64,000 nt of DNA from Sipunculus nudus (lineage: Eukaryota > Annelida > Sipuncula > Golfingiida > Sipunculidae). The notes under the pieces were generated by a model. The model saw only the letters and a list, made by a program, of their open reading frames with translations. It did no database searches and was not told the DNA's origin. A program made the position numbers and the translations under genes. Position 1 is the first letter of the stretch; each line of letters opens with the position of its first letter. Shown here piece after piece: positions 23,640 to 34,547 of this stretch. Where the stretch lies: NCBI GenBank assembly GCA_026874595.1, contig CM049306.1:90657142-90721141 (forward strand), in the 5' to 3' direction.

Positions 23640-23950
23640 CTTTTGTGGCTCAAGGGTAGTGCACAGGACTCAAAGACGGAGATCGTGAATTCGAATTTCA
23701 GTTGAGGCGTATAGAGATATTACACGGTCGGCTCCAAGGGTGATCGCTCCGCAGGCTTAAAGATTTATCTTTGCCGAACGATCATGTAACATTCACAAAC
23801 GAGTGCGCTTATCGGGGGTTCCTCTGTGTTTCCAGCAATGAAGATGACATACAACCATGCCCTGCATGAGTTGTACACGGTGCCTGGTGACACCGAAATG
23901 GAACTGTGCAGATGTACACAGTTCATAATTAAAGCAAGAAAACGTTGAGG
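23640..23950 (+). repeat. tRNA-derived SINE
   Basis: A-box GTGGCTCAAGGGTAGTG (23645-23661) and B-box GAATTCGAATTTCA (23687-23700) have tRNA-like spacing, followed by about 240 bases of unrelated body. The tail may be the AAAGCAAGAAAACG stretch near 23932. The family is not identified. Confidence 0.55.
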
Positions 23951-24045
23951 CGGTTACCTATACCAAAGAGATCTTTGAAAAAAGTCACCGCAGCCAAACT
24001 AGGGTAGCACACCGAACGTTACATCAGAAGAACCTTTACAACATG

Positions 24046-24046
<1 letters not shown>

Positions 24047-24110
<64 letters not shown>
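24047..24110. repeat. (TA)n microsatellite
   Basis: About 32 TA units to the left of a small palindromic insert. Confidence 0.93.
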
Positions 24111-24115
<5 letters not shown>

Positions 24116-24222
24116 ACGAAGATAATTTTTTTCAGGGGAAAATACTGGGCCAATCCCGGAGTCGAAAGTCTGGCGTACCAACCGCCAGACAGTTCGGGCC
24201 GCTTTTGTGTCACCCCGTAACA
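24111..24222. repeat. small palindromic insert inside a TA tract
   Basis: About 110 bp between two TA tracts. The ends are inverted (TGTTACG at 24112, CGTAACA at 24216-24222). Inside is a perfect 8-bp stem GTCTGGCG/CGCCAGAC with a 7-base loop (24168-24190). It may be a tiny MITE or a remnant of an LTR element. Confidence 0.4.

Positions 24223-24314
<92 letters not shown>
24223..24314. repeat. (TA)n microsatellite
   Basis: About 45 TA units to the right of the palindromic insert. Confidence 0.93.
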
Positions 24315-24315
<1 letters not shown>

Positions 24316-25919
24316 AAATTCTGCATTAACGTAAGGATTAAAGCTAAGATTCCAACTTTAGATTCAGAAAATGCGGAATGCGGGATGCGGAAAGCGTGTT
24401 ATGATATTTGATATGTGCTGACACGGCACCTGCATATTTTCTGCGTCACTCCGGTAGAACATATGGAAATCGCTACATGCAGTAATTTTTACGACACCTA
24501 TTGAAATAACGATCCCTATTGTATTAGGGGACGTTATTTCATTACTGGTCCTAACAAGGCATTCGTTTTGCTGGATTTGCATTCCTCATGTCATGTCCGG
24601 GCATCTCACTTTACTTATTTAGTCAATATCGATTTGCATTCAACACGATGGATTCGCATTCCGTCCATATGAAATCTTGTCTTTAGCCTCAACATGTTAT
24701 CAAAATATTTAGGTTTTTTTTTAAGTGTAGTTCAGTATATACCGCACTGTTTGCTTTTACGACGGAAAATATGATCTCTTAATTGATTCAGCGAAATATT
24801 CATGTTGTAGACTGCAGATTACAATGGTCCAGTAACGATCAGGCAAATGCATTTTTAAACAGCAAACGTATGTAATTTCAGTATATAATTTGTAATAATT
24901 ATAATTGCATGGATTATCAATCTGTCCAAAGATTAATGTGTTTAATTCGTAATTAATTTAATGATTAATTATTAATTGTTATTATTTTCATTAATTCATT
25001 ATTTTATTAATTTAAGTGAGAATTGGGAGGTCATGTTAATCGAACTGTTTTTCAGTTGGCGTTCGATCCCCATGAAGACTTCCCATATACACCATTGGTC
25101 ATAATTAAAATTCAAGTGAAGCACTTCAACAGTGCACACTCATCAAGAGTCCCAGTATGTGGTCAATTTCATACCTGGGCCTTGTGTCACAGAGCACAGC
25201 CAGGTCACACGAATTGTGAAGCTTGTCGATTTTATTGAGTACACTGGGGGCCAGGGTGATATGAGCTCACTGTGTTTGAATGTATAAGCCATATCGCCCA
25301 TGGGCATTGATATGAACCTTAAAGGATATATTGTATCACGTGCTCTTGGGCCCCGGTATCAATGCGAAAACATGCGTGGCCGGTTAATAAATAATAATAT
25401 GACACTAAAAATACATTGATATAGACTTAGCATAAACTAGCCCCAATTCTGGAAGGAAATCATTTTTATCTATATTTTCACCCACAAAAAGTGAGATTTT
25501 TTAAAAAGCTATTTGCACATTTATGAGCACTGTCTATGCGGCAGTGACGTCAGCCACAAGGAAAACCCCAGGAACTAAAAATACTAGCTCTCATCAAAGG
25601 TTAGTATTAATGGTATTTAAAGCCCCAGATTTTATCAGGAAAGAATAAAAACAACATGTATTGCCAGATTTAAAAAATTTCTAAATTTTGCCGATGATGA
25701 CACACATAGCACCAGTCAATCACAACAGGATCCAGTCTCTGTGCTGAATCTAATGCACCCTACACAAAACACACCCACGTGCGAATACGTTGACCTAACC
25801 TGTAGACTGTAACAGGCAGTAACATGTGAAAATAATGTCTTCATAATGCGGTCCTATCTCTTATCCCCACAGCTTAGACAAACCCTCATAAATGTTTGCT
25901 CTAAATTCTTCTTTTCTAG
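24315..25919. other. intron or intergenic, no secure exon
   Basis: A possible exon at 25056-25154 has a good acceptor (ACTGTTTTTCAG) and a GTATGT donor, but its length does not give the phase needed to join the exon at 25920. Otherwise AT-rich, with no recognised repeat. Confidence 0.4.
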
Positions 25920-26111
25920 ATTTTGAACTGAAACGCGTGCACAAGAGGGGCATTTCGGAAAAGGAATGCAGCGCTTTTTGTAAAAGACAAACTTCACCTG
26001 GCTGCGGTGGCATTCTCCTAGAGAAACATGCTTGTGTTCTGATGAAACCATCGACCATGCACCAACCACCAAACGATGCAGCCTGCATGCCGGAGAACCG
26101 GCACAGCACAG
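25920..26111 (+). CDS. exon, PAN/apple-like domain
   Basis: A strong pyrimidine-rich acceptor (TTCTTCTTTTCTAG) and donor ACAG-GTAACA bound 192 bp. It encodes FELKRVHKRGISEKECSAFC, then PGCGGILLEKHACVLM and AACMPEN. A V-x-x-x-x-x-S-E-x-E-C-x-x-x-C start followed by further Cys is typical of PAN/apple modules, which bind proteins or carbohydrates outside the cell. The exon leaves one G that the exon at 27361 completes as an Asp codon, so it belongs to the same transcript as the lectin domain. PAN-like is a pattern judgement. Confidence 0.65.
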
Positions 26112-27360
26112 GTAACATTTATGTAAATTTACCTACGTAACAGAATGTAGAATAAACCTTAGCAACAAAAAAACCTTTATTTAATTGGTGGTACATGAAC
26201 GTAAATAAAAAACATATATTTAATATACAAAGGACCAACAATAACCCCCATCCCCTCCCCTATAGGGATTTTACGAGGTGATCATAATGTATACTTAAAG
26301 ATAACTGCATCAATTACTTCTAGAGTGTCTTTCTTAGATACTTGAGGTTTGACAAACCCAAACTCGGTGTATTACATGATAACTTTGGTTGTATGTTGCT
26401 GAAATTGTGCGGAAACAGCAACTTCATAATGTTCAAAATGGCGGCCTACAAGGCCGAAATCACTAATGGAAGCCTGGCAAACAACCAGATTCCTTTGTGG
26501 CCTATAAGCATATACCCCTGCATGACGGGGATTCTTATATGGGTTGATGAATTTTCAGCTATATATTCATATATTTTGAGAAAAGAAATTTGTGGGTGGA
26601 CTGATATTCATTAGCTGAAATTTGGGCATAATATTATTCGTAGGTCACAGACTGGCATTTGAAATCTTTTAACCGTGAGTTATTTTTATTTTTACGGGGG
26701 GGGGGGGGGTCAAGCGATTGCAAACATCTAGTTAATATGTCCTGTTCATGTGACCGCTGGTAAAGAGTCCCCTCAAATGTATGGCACTACCAAGCAAAAA
26801 CCAGACCTGTGTTCTACATATGAAATATATGTGAAAATCACCAATCCTGAGCACCGACTGTTGTTATGCCATATAGTGGATATTTAAGTCATCATCAAAA
26901 TCGGCCTCCTATAAAAATAAATCATAAGCTCGGGAGATGAATTTCCTTAACAGATGAACCGCCTGTGTTCGAGTTCTGGAAATTCAAAACGTTCAACTCA
27001 CCGCTCTCTAGTGTATAAATTTATTAACAAATAGGGGTTCGTTTCAATGGGATTTCCACGTGCTAAAGCCTCCCGGATGAAAAAAACAATACTGCAATAT
27101 ATATGCCTTTTGTATTGTTTTTGCGGGAGCAATATATATTGCAGTATAAGGTGACAAAGTACTGCAATGAAAGGTAAAAAAAAATACGTGTCCTGTACAC
27201 GTGAAATTAACGTGCTTTACATGAGTCCTTCACACGGCATTTTTACACGTGTTTTACACGTGTTTTTGACAAGTTTTTGACAGGCTATAAATCAGTTACC
27301 TGGTCCCATTAGGTATTACAGGGATGAATGAACATTATCATATCATTTTGCTCCTTGTAG
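26112..27360. other. intron with a poly-G tract and a hairpin
   Basis: It holds a (G)n run at about 26696-26709, a perfect 16-bp inverted repeat at 27089-27104/27132-27147 and several ACACGTG-like repeats after it. No exon found. Confidence 0.5.
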
Positions 27361-27573
27361 ACAAAGATCCTCGATGTCCTGAAAAATATGGGAATCATTT
27401 TGCAAATGGCCGAAGCCTGAAGAATGGAAGGTCTGCCGGATCATGCTACAGGATGACTAATTTCCAAGGAAACTGGTCAAGAGTTAGACGTCGGTGCAAG
27501 GAAACCGGAGGGGATCTCGTGAGCATCGAATCCCAAGAAGAACAAAACCACATTGTTGGAATACAGTCAATCT
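27361..27573 (+). CDS. exon, N-terminal part of C-type lectin domain
   Basis: Acceptor TGCTCCTTGTAG and donor GTGAGT. It encodes DPRCPEKYGNHF, then AGSCYRMTN, NWSRVRRRCKETGGDLVSIE and SQEEQNHIVGIQSI. CP ... CY ... W ... C ... GG-LVSI-S-EE is the hallmark start of a C-type lectin-like domain, with helix 1, C1 and the first long loop. Reading phase is continuous with the PAN-like exon before and the exon at 28751 after. It acts outside the cell, normally in ligand recognition. Confidence 0.88.
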
Positions 27574-28504
27574 GTGAGTATGAAACAAAATAATATTTGC
27601 CTCTGCCAAGAGGATATGCATTCATTCCTGTTCGTTTGTGTGTGTTTGTTCCCAATATAACTCAGGCAATCAAAAACGGAATCCCATGATTTTTTATGGC
27701 ACCACGGGAATGTTCCAATGAAAAATCGATTAGATTTTGGCGTGGGTCCGGCTATTTATAAGGATCCAGGAAGACTTCAAGGAATATTTACAAATGTGCA
27801 GTCACATGTGTCCGATTGAATATGGGAATATGGGCCAAATAAATTAATGCATGCAAACACTTACTTTGGAACATATGCGCAAATGAACATGAGAATATGG
27901 GCCAACAATTTGAAAAAGTTAATTAAAACACGGGTTGCAGTGTACTTAACATTAATTAGAAGCCTGTATTCCTAAGAATGCTTCTACATCGGATCTCTTA
28001 CGCATGATCCACTGGGTCTGTGGTATATTGCTTTTATATATATGCAAAGATGAATGCTTTGAATAGGTTAAACTGGTTGCAGATGACTTAACTCGGACAT
28101 ACATCGGAATGATCAATTTTAAGTAGGGATTATTTCATTTGTTTTAAAAATCATGGAAGTAAGAATCCTCAATCCAGGTCTCATATGTTTCCAAGGTGAT
28201 GTATTCATAATTTACTCTTCTTTATGAGGAAGGATTGTTATTATTTATATTTTTCAGAATCTAAGCACATTTTAATTTTCTTCTTTAACTTTGTAAATTT
28301 GTACTTTTTAGTCTCGACTCGATATTATCCAGAAAAGAAATACACACGCTATTTTACAGCAAAGTCCTAAGAACAAGTGATGTATTTTATTCATTCCCCA
28401 AGACATTTCACGCTGCCTAGTTTACAGAATCTGACTTTTTAAAAATCTCGATAGCAAAATTTATGCTCGTCACGACTACGTGATCTGTTGTTATTGGGTT
28501 CCAT

Positions 28505-28550
<46 letters not shown>

Positions 28551-28750
28551 TTAGTCGCCTTTTTCATATTTCCATGCAAAACTGCATGCAAAATGAAATA
28601 AAATTATAAAGTATTTCTATATAAAAAGTTTTGAAGATGGTGCCTCTTTATTGTATAAATTTCTGTCGGAGCTGTCAGTCACCGGCTTAGATTGAAATGT
28701 CGACAGACTTGTTCTTGCGTCTACAGGTGTTTGTTTGCATGTCTTTCCAG
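27574..28750. other. intron with a (TA)n tract
   Basis: (TA)n at 28509-28548. No exon or recognised element otherwise. Confidence 0.6.
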
Positions 28751-28809
28751 ATGCTGACATATTGTTTGCTGGCTACTGGACATCCGGAATGGGGGAAACG
28801 GGAAAAAGG
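28751..28809 (+). CDS. exon, middle of C-type lectin domain
   Basis: A 59-bp exon between acceptor TGTCTTTCCAG and a GTATAG donor. The lead bases complete the Tyr codon left by the previous exon, then ADILFAGYWTSGMGETGKR, corresponding to the conserved W-T/I-G strand of the fold. It ends in phase 0, matching the last exon. Confidence 0.8.
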
Positions 28810-28957
28810 GTATAGACAGTAGACCTAAGAGGGAAACATAAACCCGATTTATTACATTTATGTTCAAATCGTTTAGTTCATTTCATCTATTTTCATTTCG
28901 GGTTATTCTGATGAATATGGTATATGGGCTTCTGGAATAACTACTTTGTCTTTACAG

Positions 28958-29191
28958 CGGAATCCGTTTTTCCTGACCGGTTGGAATCTAGAAGACGGAG
29001 GAACAAGAAAATGGAAGTGGGAGGGAACCGGAAACCCGATCAATTACACTAACTGGTACCCAGGAGAACCGAGTCATAAATGGGGCGGGAGACGCTACAT
29101 AGCGCTTAGAAAAACCACACCTAGACAGTGGGTTGATTCTGCACATGCTGCGGCCTATATTGGCATTTGTGAAACGGATTCGCTTTACTAA
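28958..29191 (+). CDS. terminal exon of C-type lectin domain
   Basis: Acceptor TTGTCTTTACAG, open for 77 codons to TAA. It encodes FFLTGWNLEDGG, KWKWEGTGNPINYTNWYPGE, PSHKWGG, QWVDSAHAAAY and GICETDSLY. The W-x-W-x-x-T-G and YTNW-PGEP strands and the final ICE are canonical. Two points are odd. The sugar-binding loop reads EPS instead of EPN or QPD, and WND is WVD. The Cys pair C2-C3 that normally follows EPN and WND is absent from both positions while C1 and C4 (GICE) remain. The domain is therefore likely to keep the fold but may not bind sugar through calcium in the usual way. The protein ends four residues after the ICET segment. Confidence 0.9.
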   Translation, partial: RNPFFLTGWNLEDGGTRKWKWEGTGNPINYTNWYPGEPSHKWGGRRYIALRKTTPRQWVDSAHAAAYIGICETDSLY

Positions 29192-30658
29192 CCCCAATGC
29201 CCCGGTGGTTAGGTCATGACTTAAGTCATGTGTACTTTCCTTCCCTTTAAGAAGTGCTTGCTTTAGCAAAGTTTGCCTGGTTTCACCACAAGGCGCTAGC
29301 AGAGGACCAAGAACTGTAATCGGACCAATGAGAGCGGGTATCACCTTGTCATAACTTTGATTACCCTTGCACGCCTGCGAGTCACCCCCCCCCCCCCTTG
29401 AAGATGAATCGACGTCACTACCTGCGCATGTAATTCCATGCTTACTGGTATTGTGCTAAAGTGTTGCTATTAAGCCTTTCCTCTGGAGTTCTTTTAAACA
29501 TGTTTCATGGAAACTCTCAGCTCTACGTTTACCTAGTTTATGTATTGTCATCAAAATAAAGATAAAGGACGTTTCATAGCAGTGATTAAGCAGAGCAATG
29601 TATGCGGTATTCTATTTTAGCTCAGTTTTATCAACATGTATCGGAGAATTCTTGAATTCTTGCCTTCCAATTTGTGTTTGTTTGATTATGTAATCATGCA
29701 AGACTTTAAAGTTATAAGCATATCCATAATGTACTGTTGTAATGAATTTATTGTAACGACTGTAAACGACTAAAATATATAGCTGATGGTAAATAGCAAC
29801 ATAATAAATTCCAGGTTATATACACGAGTTATTTTTACAAACCAATTCGACTATTCAAATATTGTTGTTTTATCAATTATCCCTTGAAATTGTCTTCACT
29901 CTTGCTTTTTAGTTTCTGGAAATAAATACACTAACATATAATATTTTGTACAAATGTATTTTCCAATTGACTTAGAAGCAACATATATCCATGATCAGTT
30001 AAAATTCTACCTATGCGATAAAGAAAAAAAAAAGAACAAGCGATATGATAGCCCTCTCCCGGCGCACTTGGTGCATGGAATAAATGGTATAAATCGGGTA
30101 GCTCATTGATGTAACTGTGAAACTATAGCACCATTTGTATTGTTGTGCACGGAATAAAGTGTAGAAGCTTAATATGGCATTCACTTGGATCTTTACTGAA
30201 ATAATCAGTGCGCTGTATACTGTAGATTCAATTTTCTCAACAAAATGCTGCGTGATATTCTTCATACGTACCGGATTGTATCTATAAAATTAATAGTACA
30301 TATAATCTAATTAAAAAAAGACTCATGAGAACGATTGTTGGACCAAAAAGGAGGGATATGAACTGTCCAGCCGATAGAAGCTTCCTATTTCCCTTGAAAA
30401 TACTAAATGGTCCACATTACTTTAGTTCTACGGATTATAGTTACATAAAACTGTATTTACTGCAAGGTAAATATCCACATATGCAAGCATTTTATTGGGG
30501 CCTACGTAGCCAGCGTGGGTCGTAATGGTCCCTCTTTGTTATATATATATAGGTATAGCACAAGGTATAGCACAAACAGTAAATGAGACATACGCATATT
30601 AAAACTCGTAATTGCCCTCTAAACTATAGTAAACTCCTAAGTCCTCTGTCTCACTCTT
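29192..30658. other. 3' UTR and intergenic sequence
   Basis: An AATAAA at 29555-29560, 364 bases after the stop, probably ends the lectin transcript. A poly-C run lies at about 29385-29397. Beyond that, nothing is recognised before the DIRS element. Confidence 0.5.
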
Positions 30659-30726
30659 AATTCTACTACGCTACCATTGGTTGGCGAGATTATACGAGAG
30701 GGCGCTGTCCTATCCCACAAGTCATT
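30659..30726. repeat. left inverted terminal region of DIRS 1
   Basis: Starts AATTCTACTACGCTACC and continues into GAGAGGGCGCTGTCC. It is complementary to two separate blocks at the right end of the element. Confidence 0.75.
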
Positions 30727-30911
30727 GCGTTGTTTATCCTCGGATCATTAGCACATGCCGTTCTGAAGTCGCTTGTTTTGCCGTATTTCCACGTGATTTG
30801 AAGAATTTTTTGACAACTTTGTGGGTATCCCGTGCTGCTTTTATTGTTTTGGGCTGCACTGAACGAAGTTCTGTGCGTATACGGACGCTAAGCGCAAGCT
30901 TACGCCTGTTA

Positions 30912-32491
30912 ATGTCTGAGCCCAGGGCCGACGTGGTCGGCGCCATCTTGGCAGAAATGGAGACTGGCAACAAGTCCGTGGGTCGCGAGAGACAACGAAA
31001 AACAGCACGACAGAGGCGGTTCGCACGGAAAATGCCGATAAGAGACGATCGTCAGGCTCCCAGACAAAAAAGGGGAAAACCCACAGCGAAAAGGACGTCA
31101 AGGGGACCCCCAAAAACGTAAACAAACAAGATGGCGGCAGTCATGTCACGCTAGCACCAGTGACAGAAGTCCTCATTTCAAAGGCGTCTAATTCCAGAGA
31201 AGATGCATCAATTAAGGACAAACAGTCAGCAAACAAGACCAAATCCAACAAGGATAGTAGCGCCGCAAAATCTGGCCACTCCAAAAAACACAGCCGTACC
31301 TCCTCATCGTCAGGCCGCTCATCAGATACGGATGATTTACAAACGATCAAGGGCCAAATGAAATCGCTGATGGACATGTTTTCGGAATTTGTTCCTGTAG
31401 TTAAGGAACTGAAAACTGCATACGATGAGGCTAGAGCTTTTGAAGACGGCGCGCCTGTGTCAGACAACGATGATGAGGAAGAAAACATCGTTTTTGAGGA
31501 CTCTGAAGCCAGTGATGAGCCTCCTATTATCGCCCAGAGTGACAATGAGCCCACTACTAGTAGTAGCACGGCCACAAGGCGAGAGCCCGCTCGGCAGAAA
31601 AGACCGGCTGAGGATCTTTCAGAAGGCGAGATAGGCAATGAGGAAGATTGTTCACGCAAATCTAAGAAGAAATGTACCAGAGATGATTATATAAATAATC
31701 TGGGGAAAGGCCTGGCAAATAAAGAGCAATTCGCCCCCAATATCCACGCTTCATTTGCTGAGAATGTGAATGGACTAGCAAGTGAAGGTATGTTGGATAA
31801 TGTGTTCAAAGAACTTACTGAAGATATTAAAAGATCTGAAAACTGTCACATGTTGGGCCCAGTGAAGGTAAACCCAGAAGTCTGGAAGATTATGAAACCA
31901 GAAACAAGGTCAAAAGATGCCAAATTCCAGAAAATTATTGATGGCACCCAGAAAGGACTTATTCCGCTAGTTAAGCTGGCAGATACTCTCATGAATGCCT
32001 TAGAGGATGACAGCAGTACCCCTTCTCTTCAAGATATGCTGGATCCCATCACCAGCTCAGTCTCTGTGTTGTGTGCAGTGATGCATGACATACACAAGTG
32101 GAGAAAAGAGTTGATTCGACCTGAAGTGAATGAAGGGTACAGAGGTGCATGTAGTATGCAGGAGCCTGTTACCTCACTGCTGTTTGGCGACAAACTGTCA
32201 AAAAAGACTGAAGAAGAAGAAAATGCTAACAAACTGGCCACAAAAATGGCCAAGTCCAAAACAGTGTCAAACAAAGGCAGCTACACACCATCACTAAGAA
32301 CATCAGGGCCAAGCAACATGAAAGGGTATAACAACAAATACCGATTCAAGAACATTTTTTTAGACAAAAGGCAACAAAACCAAAATCAGAGAAGCCAGTT
32401 CAGACCGCCTTCGAACAACTTCACAAAACCCATGCCAAAACGGAAACACCAGGGGCCGGCACGGTCAGCGAAGTTTCCACCACGCCATTAA
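30912..32491 (+). pseudogene. DIRS 1 gag-like protein
   Basis: The main frame runs from before 31160 to a TAA at 32491 (443 residues from the first GTG). Its lysine- and serine-rich beginning extends upstream without a stop to about 30941. A likely ATG at 30912 (SEPRADVVGAILAEM) is in another frame, so one indel near 30990 probably breaks the start. The middle has a conserved block (KVNPEVWKIM and LVKLADTLMNAL) also found in the second DIRS element (51176-51718), which supports homology. The C-terminus is basic and Gln/Asn-rich, fitting nucleic-acid binding. Confidence 0.7.
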
Positions 32492-32502
32492 CAAACTCAT
32501 AT

Positions 32503-34547
32503 GTGAGTACTAAGCTTCCTTCCTTTAAGGCTGGGAATATATCAAATTTTATAGACAACTGGAGGGCAATAACATCAGACCCTATGATTTTGGAGCTTGT
32601 GTCAGGGTATAAACTTAAGTTTGAATGTCCCCCTAGGCAGCTGAGAGAATCCAAAGAATTGTCATTCTCAAAAACTGAGCAGGAATTTGTGGATTTAGAA
32701 ATCAAGAAATTACTAGGAAAAGGTGTCATACAGGAATCTAACATTGAGCCAGGTCAATTTGTATCTAATATTTTTTTGAGACCTAAGAAGGATGGAACTT
32801 TTAGAATGATTCTGAACTTAAGAGAATTAAATGAAATGATTGAATACCACCACTTTAAAATGGATTCAATACAAACGTGTGTTAACCTCATAACACCTGG
32901 CGCCTTTATGGCTTTCCTGGATTTACAGGATGCCTATTACTCGGTACCTGTTATTAAGGAACACCAGAAATACCTCAAATTTAGATGGAGGGGCCGTCTG
33001 TATTCCTATTCCTGTTAAGCCATGGGTCTTACATCAGCTCCCCGAGAGTTTACTCGTTTACTTAAACCAGTTATGTCCATCCTCAGAGCCCAAGGTTTCA
33101 TCTCATGTGTTTACCTTGATGATTTGTTTCTGGCAGGGGACACATATGAGGATTGTTGTAAAAATGTTAAAACAACAATTGATTTTCTGACACAACTTGG
33201 ATTTATCATTAATTTAGGAAAATCCAAAATTAAGCCAAAGACAGTTATTGAACATTTAGGCTTTGTGTTAAATTCAACACAAATAATTTTGCTGTGGCAC
33301 CTGCTAGAATTACTAAACTTCATGGTTTGTGTAAACATTTCTTGACTAGTAGCAGTGGGTTTACCATCAGAGAGTTTGCGAAGTTGATTGGCACTATTGT
33401 CTCATGTATCCCTGGGGTAGAATATTGGGAAATGCAGTATAGGCACCTGGAACTCTTTAAGACTAAGTGGCTCAAACTTAGCAAAGGGAATTTTGAAGCC
33501 AAAATAGACACACTTAGTGTAGGGGCTCAGTCTGACATTAAATGGTGGCTCCACCACTCCAATAACGCTAAACAAATTACACATGGTAACCCAGATGTCA
33601 CTTTACAGACAGATGCATCATTGGAAGGTTGGGGGGCAGTGCTGGGAGATAACAGGACAGGTGGCAGATGGCTCGAGTCAGAGGCAACAGAGCACATTAA
33701 TGTACTAGAAATAAAGGCAGTTTTATTTGCACTAAGGTCTTTTAGAAATGTTTTAACAGGGAAACATGTCTTGGTTGAAATTGACAACTCAAGTGCTGTT
33801 GCCTATGTAAGAAACTTTGGTGGCACACACTCTGTTATCTGTAATTCAGTGGCGTGTGAAATATGGGAATTCTGCATTAAGAATTCCATTTGGTTATCTG
33901 CCTCGCATTTACCAGGTGTGCAGAATTTAGAGGCGGATCGAGAATCGCGCGTCTTTTCAGACAACACAGAATGGGAACTTCGATAAGATGTGTTTTCAAA
34001 AATTGTGGGTCATTTCGGGCAACCCCAAGTCGACTTGTTTGCTTCACGCATTAATAACAAAGTGGAAACTTATTTTGCATGGAAAGCTGACCCTTTTGCC
34101 ATAGGCATAGACAGTATGGTCCACCCATGGAATGATTATGCCTTAACTTACTGTTTTCCTCCTTTTAGCATGCTTACAAGAATACTGCAAAAGGTAGAAA
34201 GAGACCAAGCAGAGGTTATCCTGGTGGCACCTCTGTGGACCACGCAAAGCTGGTTCCCATTTCTTCTGCATCTACTGATTGCACCCCCAGTTCTACTACC
34301 ACAGAGCCCATCCCTGCTGAGAATGCCTCATGCTCCAGACAAAATACACCCATTGTGGAGGAAAATGCGCCTGATGGCCTCACGATTGTCAGGAAAGCCT
34401 TGCAAGAAAAAGGCTTATCTTCGCGAGCAAGAGAGATCATTATGCTGTCATGGAGAAAAAACACAAAAAAGCAATATAGAATATACATCCAAAAATGGAT
34501 TACCTTTGCCAATACCAGGAGGTTTGATCCATTGTATCCATCTATAG
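32503..34547 (+). pseudogene. DIRS 1 reverse transcriptase/RNase H/methyltransferase-like polyprotein
   Basis: RT blocks are seen in order: VSNIFLRPKKDGTFRMILNL, FLDLQDAYYSVPV, a stop at 33016-33018 in the C-x-x-MGLTSAPREF motif, then the catalytic YLDD (about 33112-33123). A frameshift near 33300 leads to RNase H with TDAS, LEIKA, IDNSS and EADRESR acidic sites, all retained. After another stop (33985) comes VDLFASRINN, DPFAIGID, CFPPFSM and VAPLWTTQSWFP, the DIRS-specific domain usually described as methyltransferase-like. At least two stops and one frameshift make the polyprotein inactive. Confidence 0.85.

Noticed and set aside
24043-24411. Open frames of alternating Tyr-Ile residues on both strands
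   Set aside because: They are translations of TA microsatellites. The same applies near 3761, 20762, 23275, 41000 and 59202.
25056-25154. Possible linking exon of the lectin gene
   Set aside because: Good splice sites, but 99 bp keeps phase 0, while the exon at 25920 needs one leftover base.
30681-31121. 146-codon frame as a separate gene
   Set aside because: It covers the DIRS left end and the misframed start of gag; only the part from 30912 looks like the gag start.
31141-31659. 172-codon minus-strand frame
   Set aside because: Shadow of the plus-strand DIRS gag-like frame; Ser/Leu-rich composition is the complement of its Glu/Lys/Ser codons.
33990-34270. Functional bacterial-type DNA methyltransferase
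   Set aside because: The conserved block is a normal part of DIRS polyproteins and does not show free-standing methyltransferase catalysis here.
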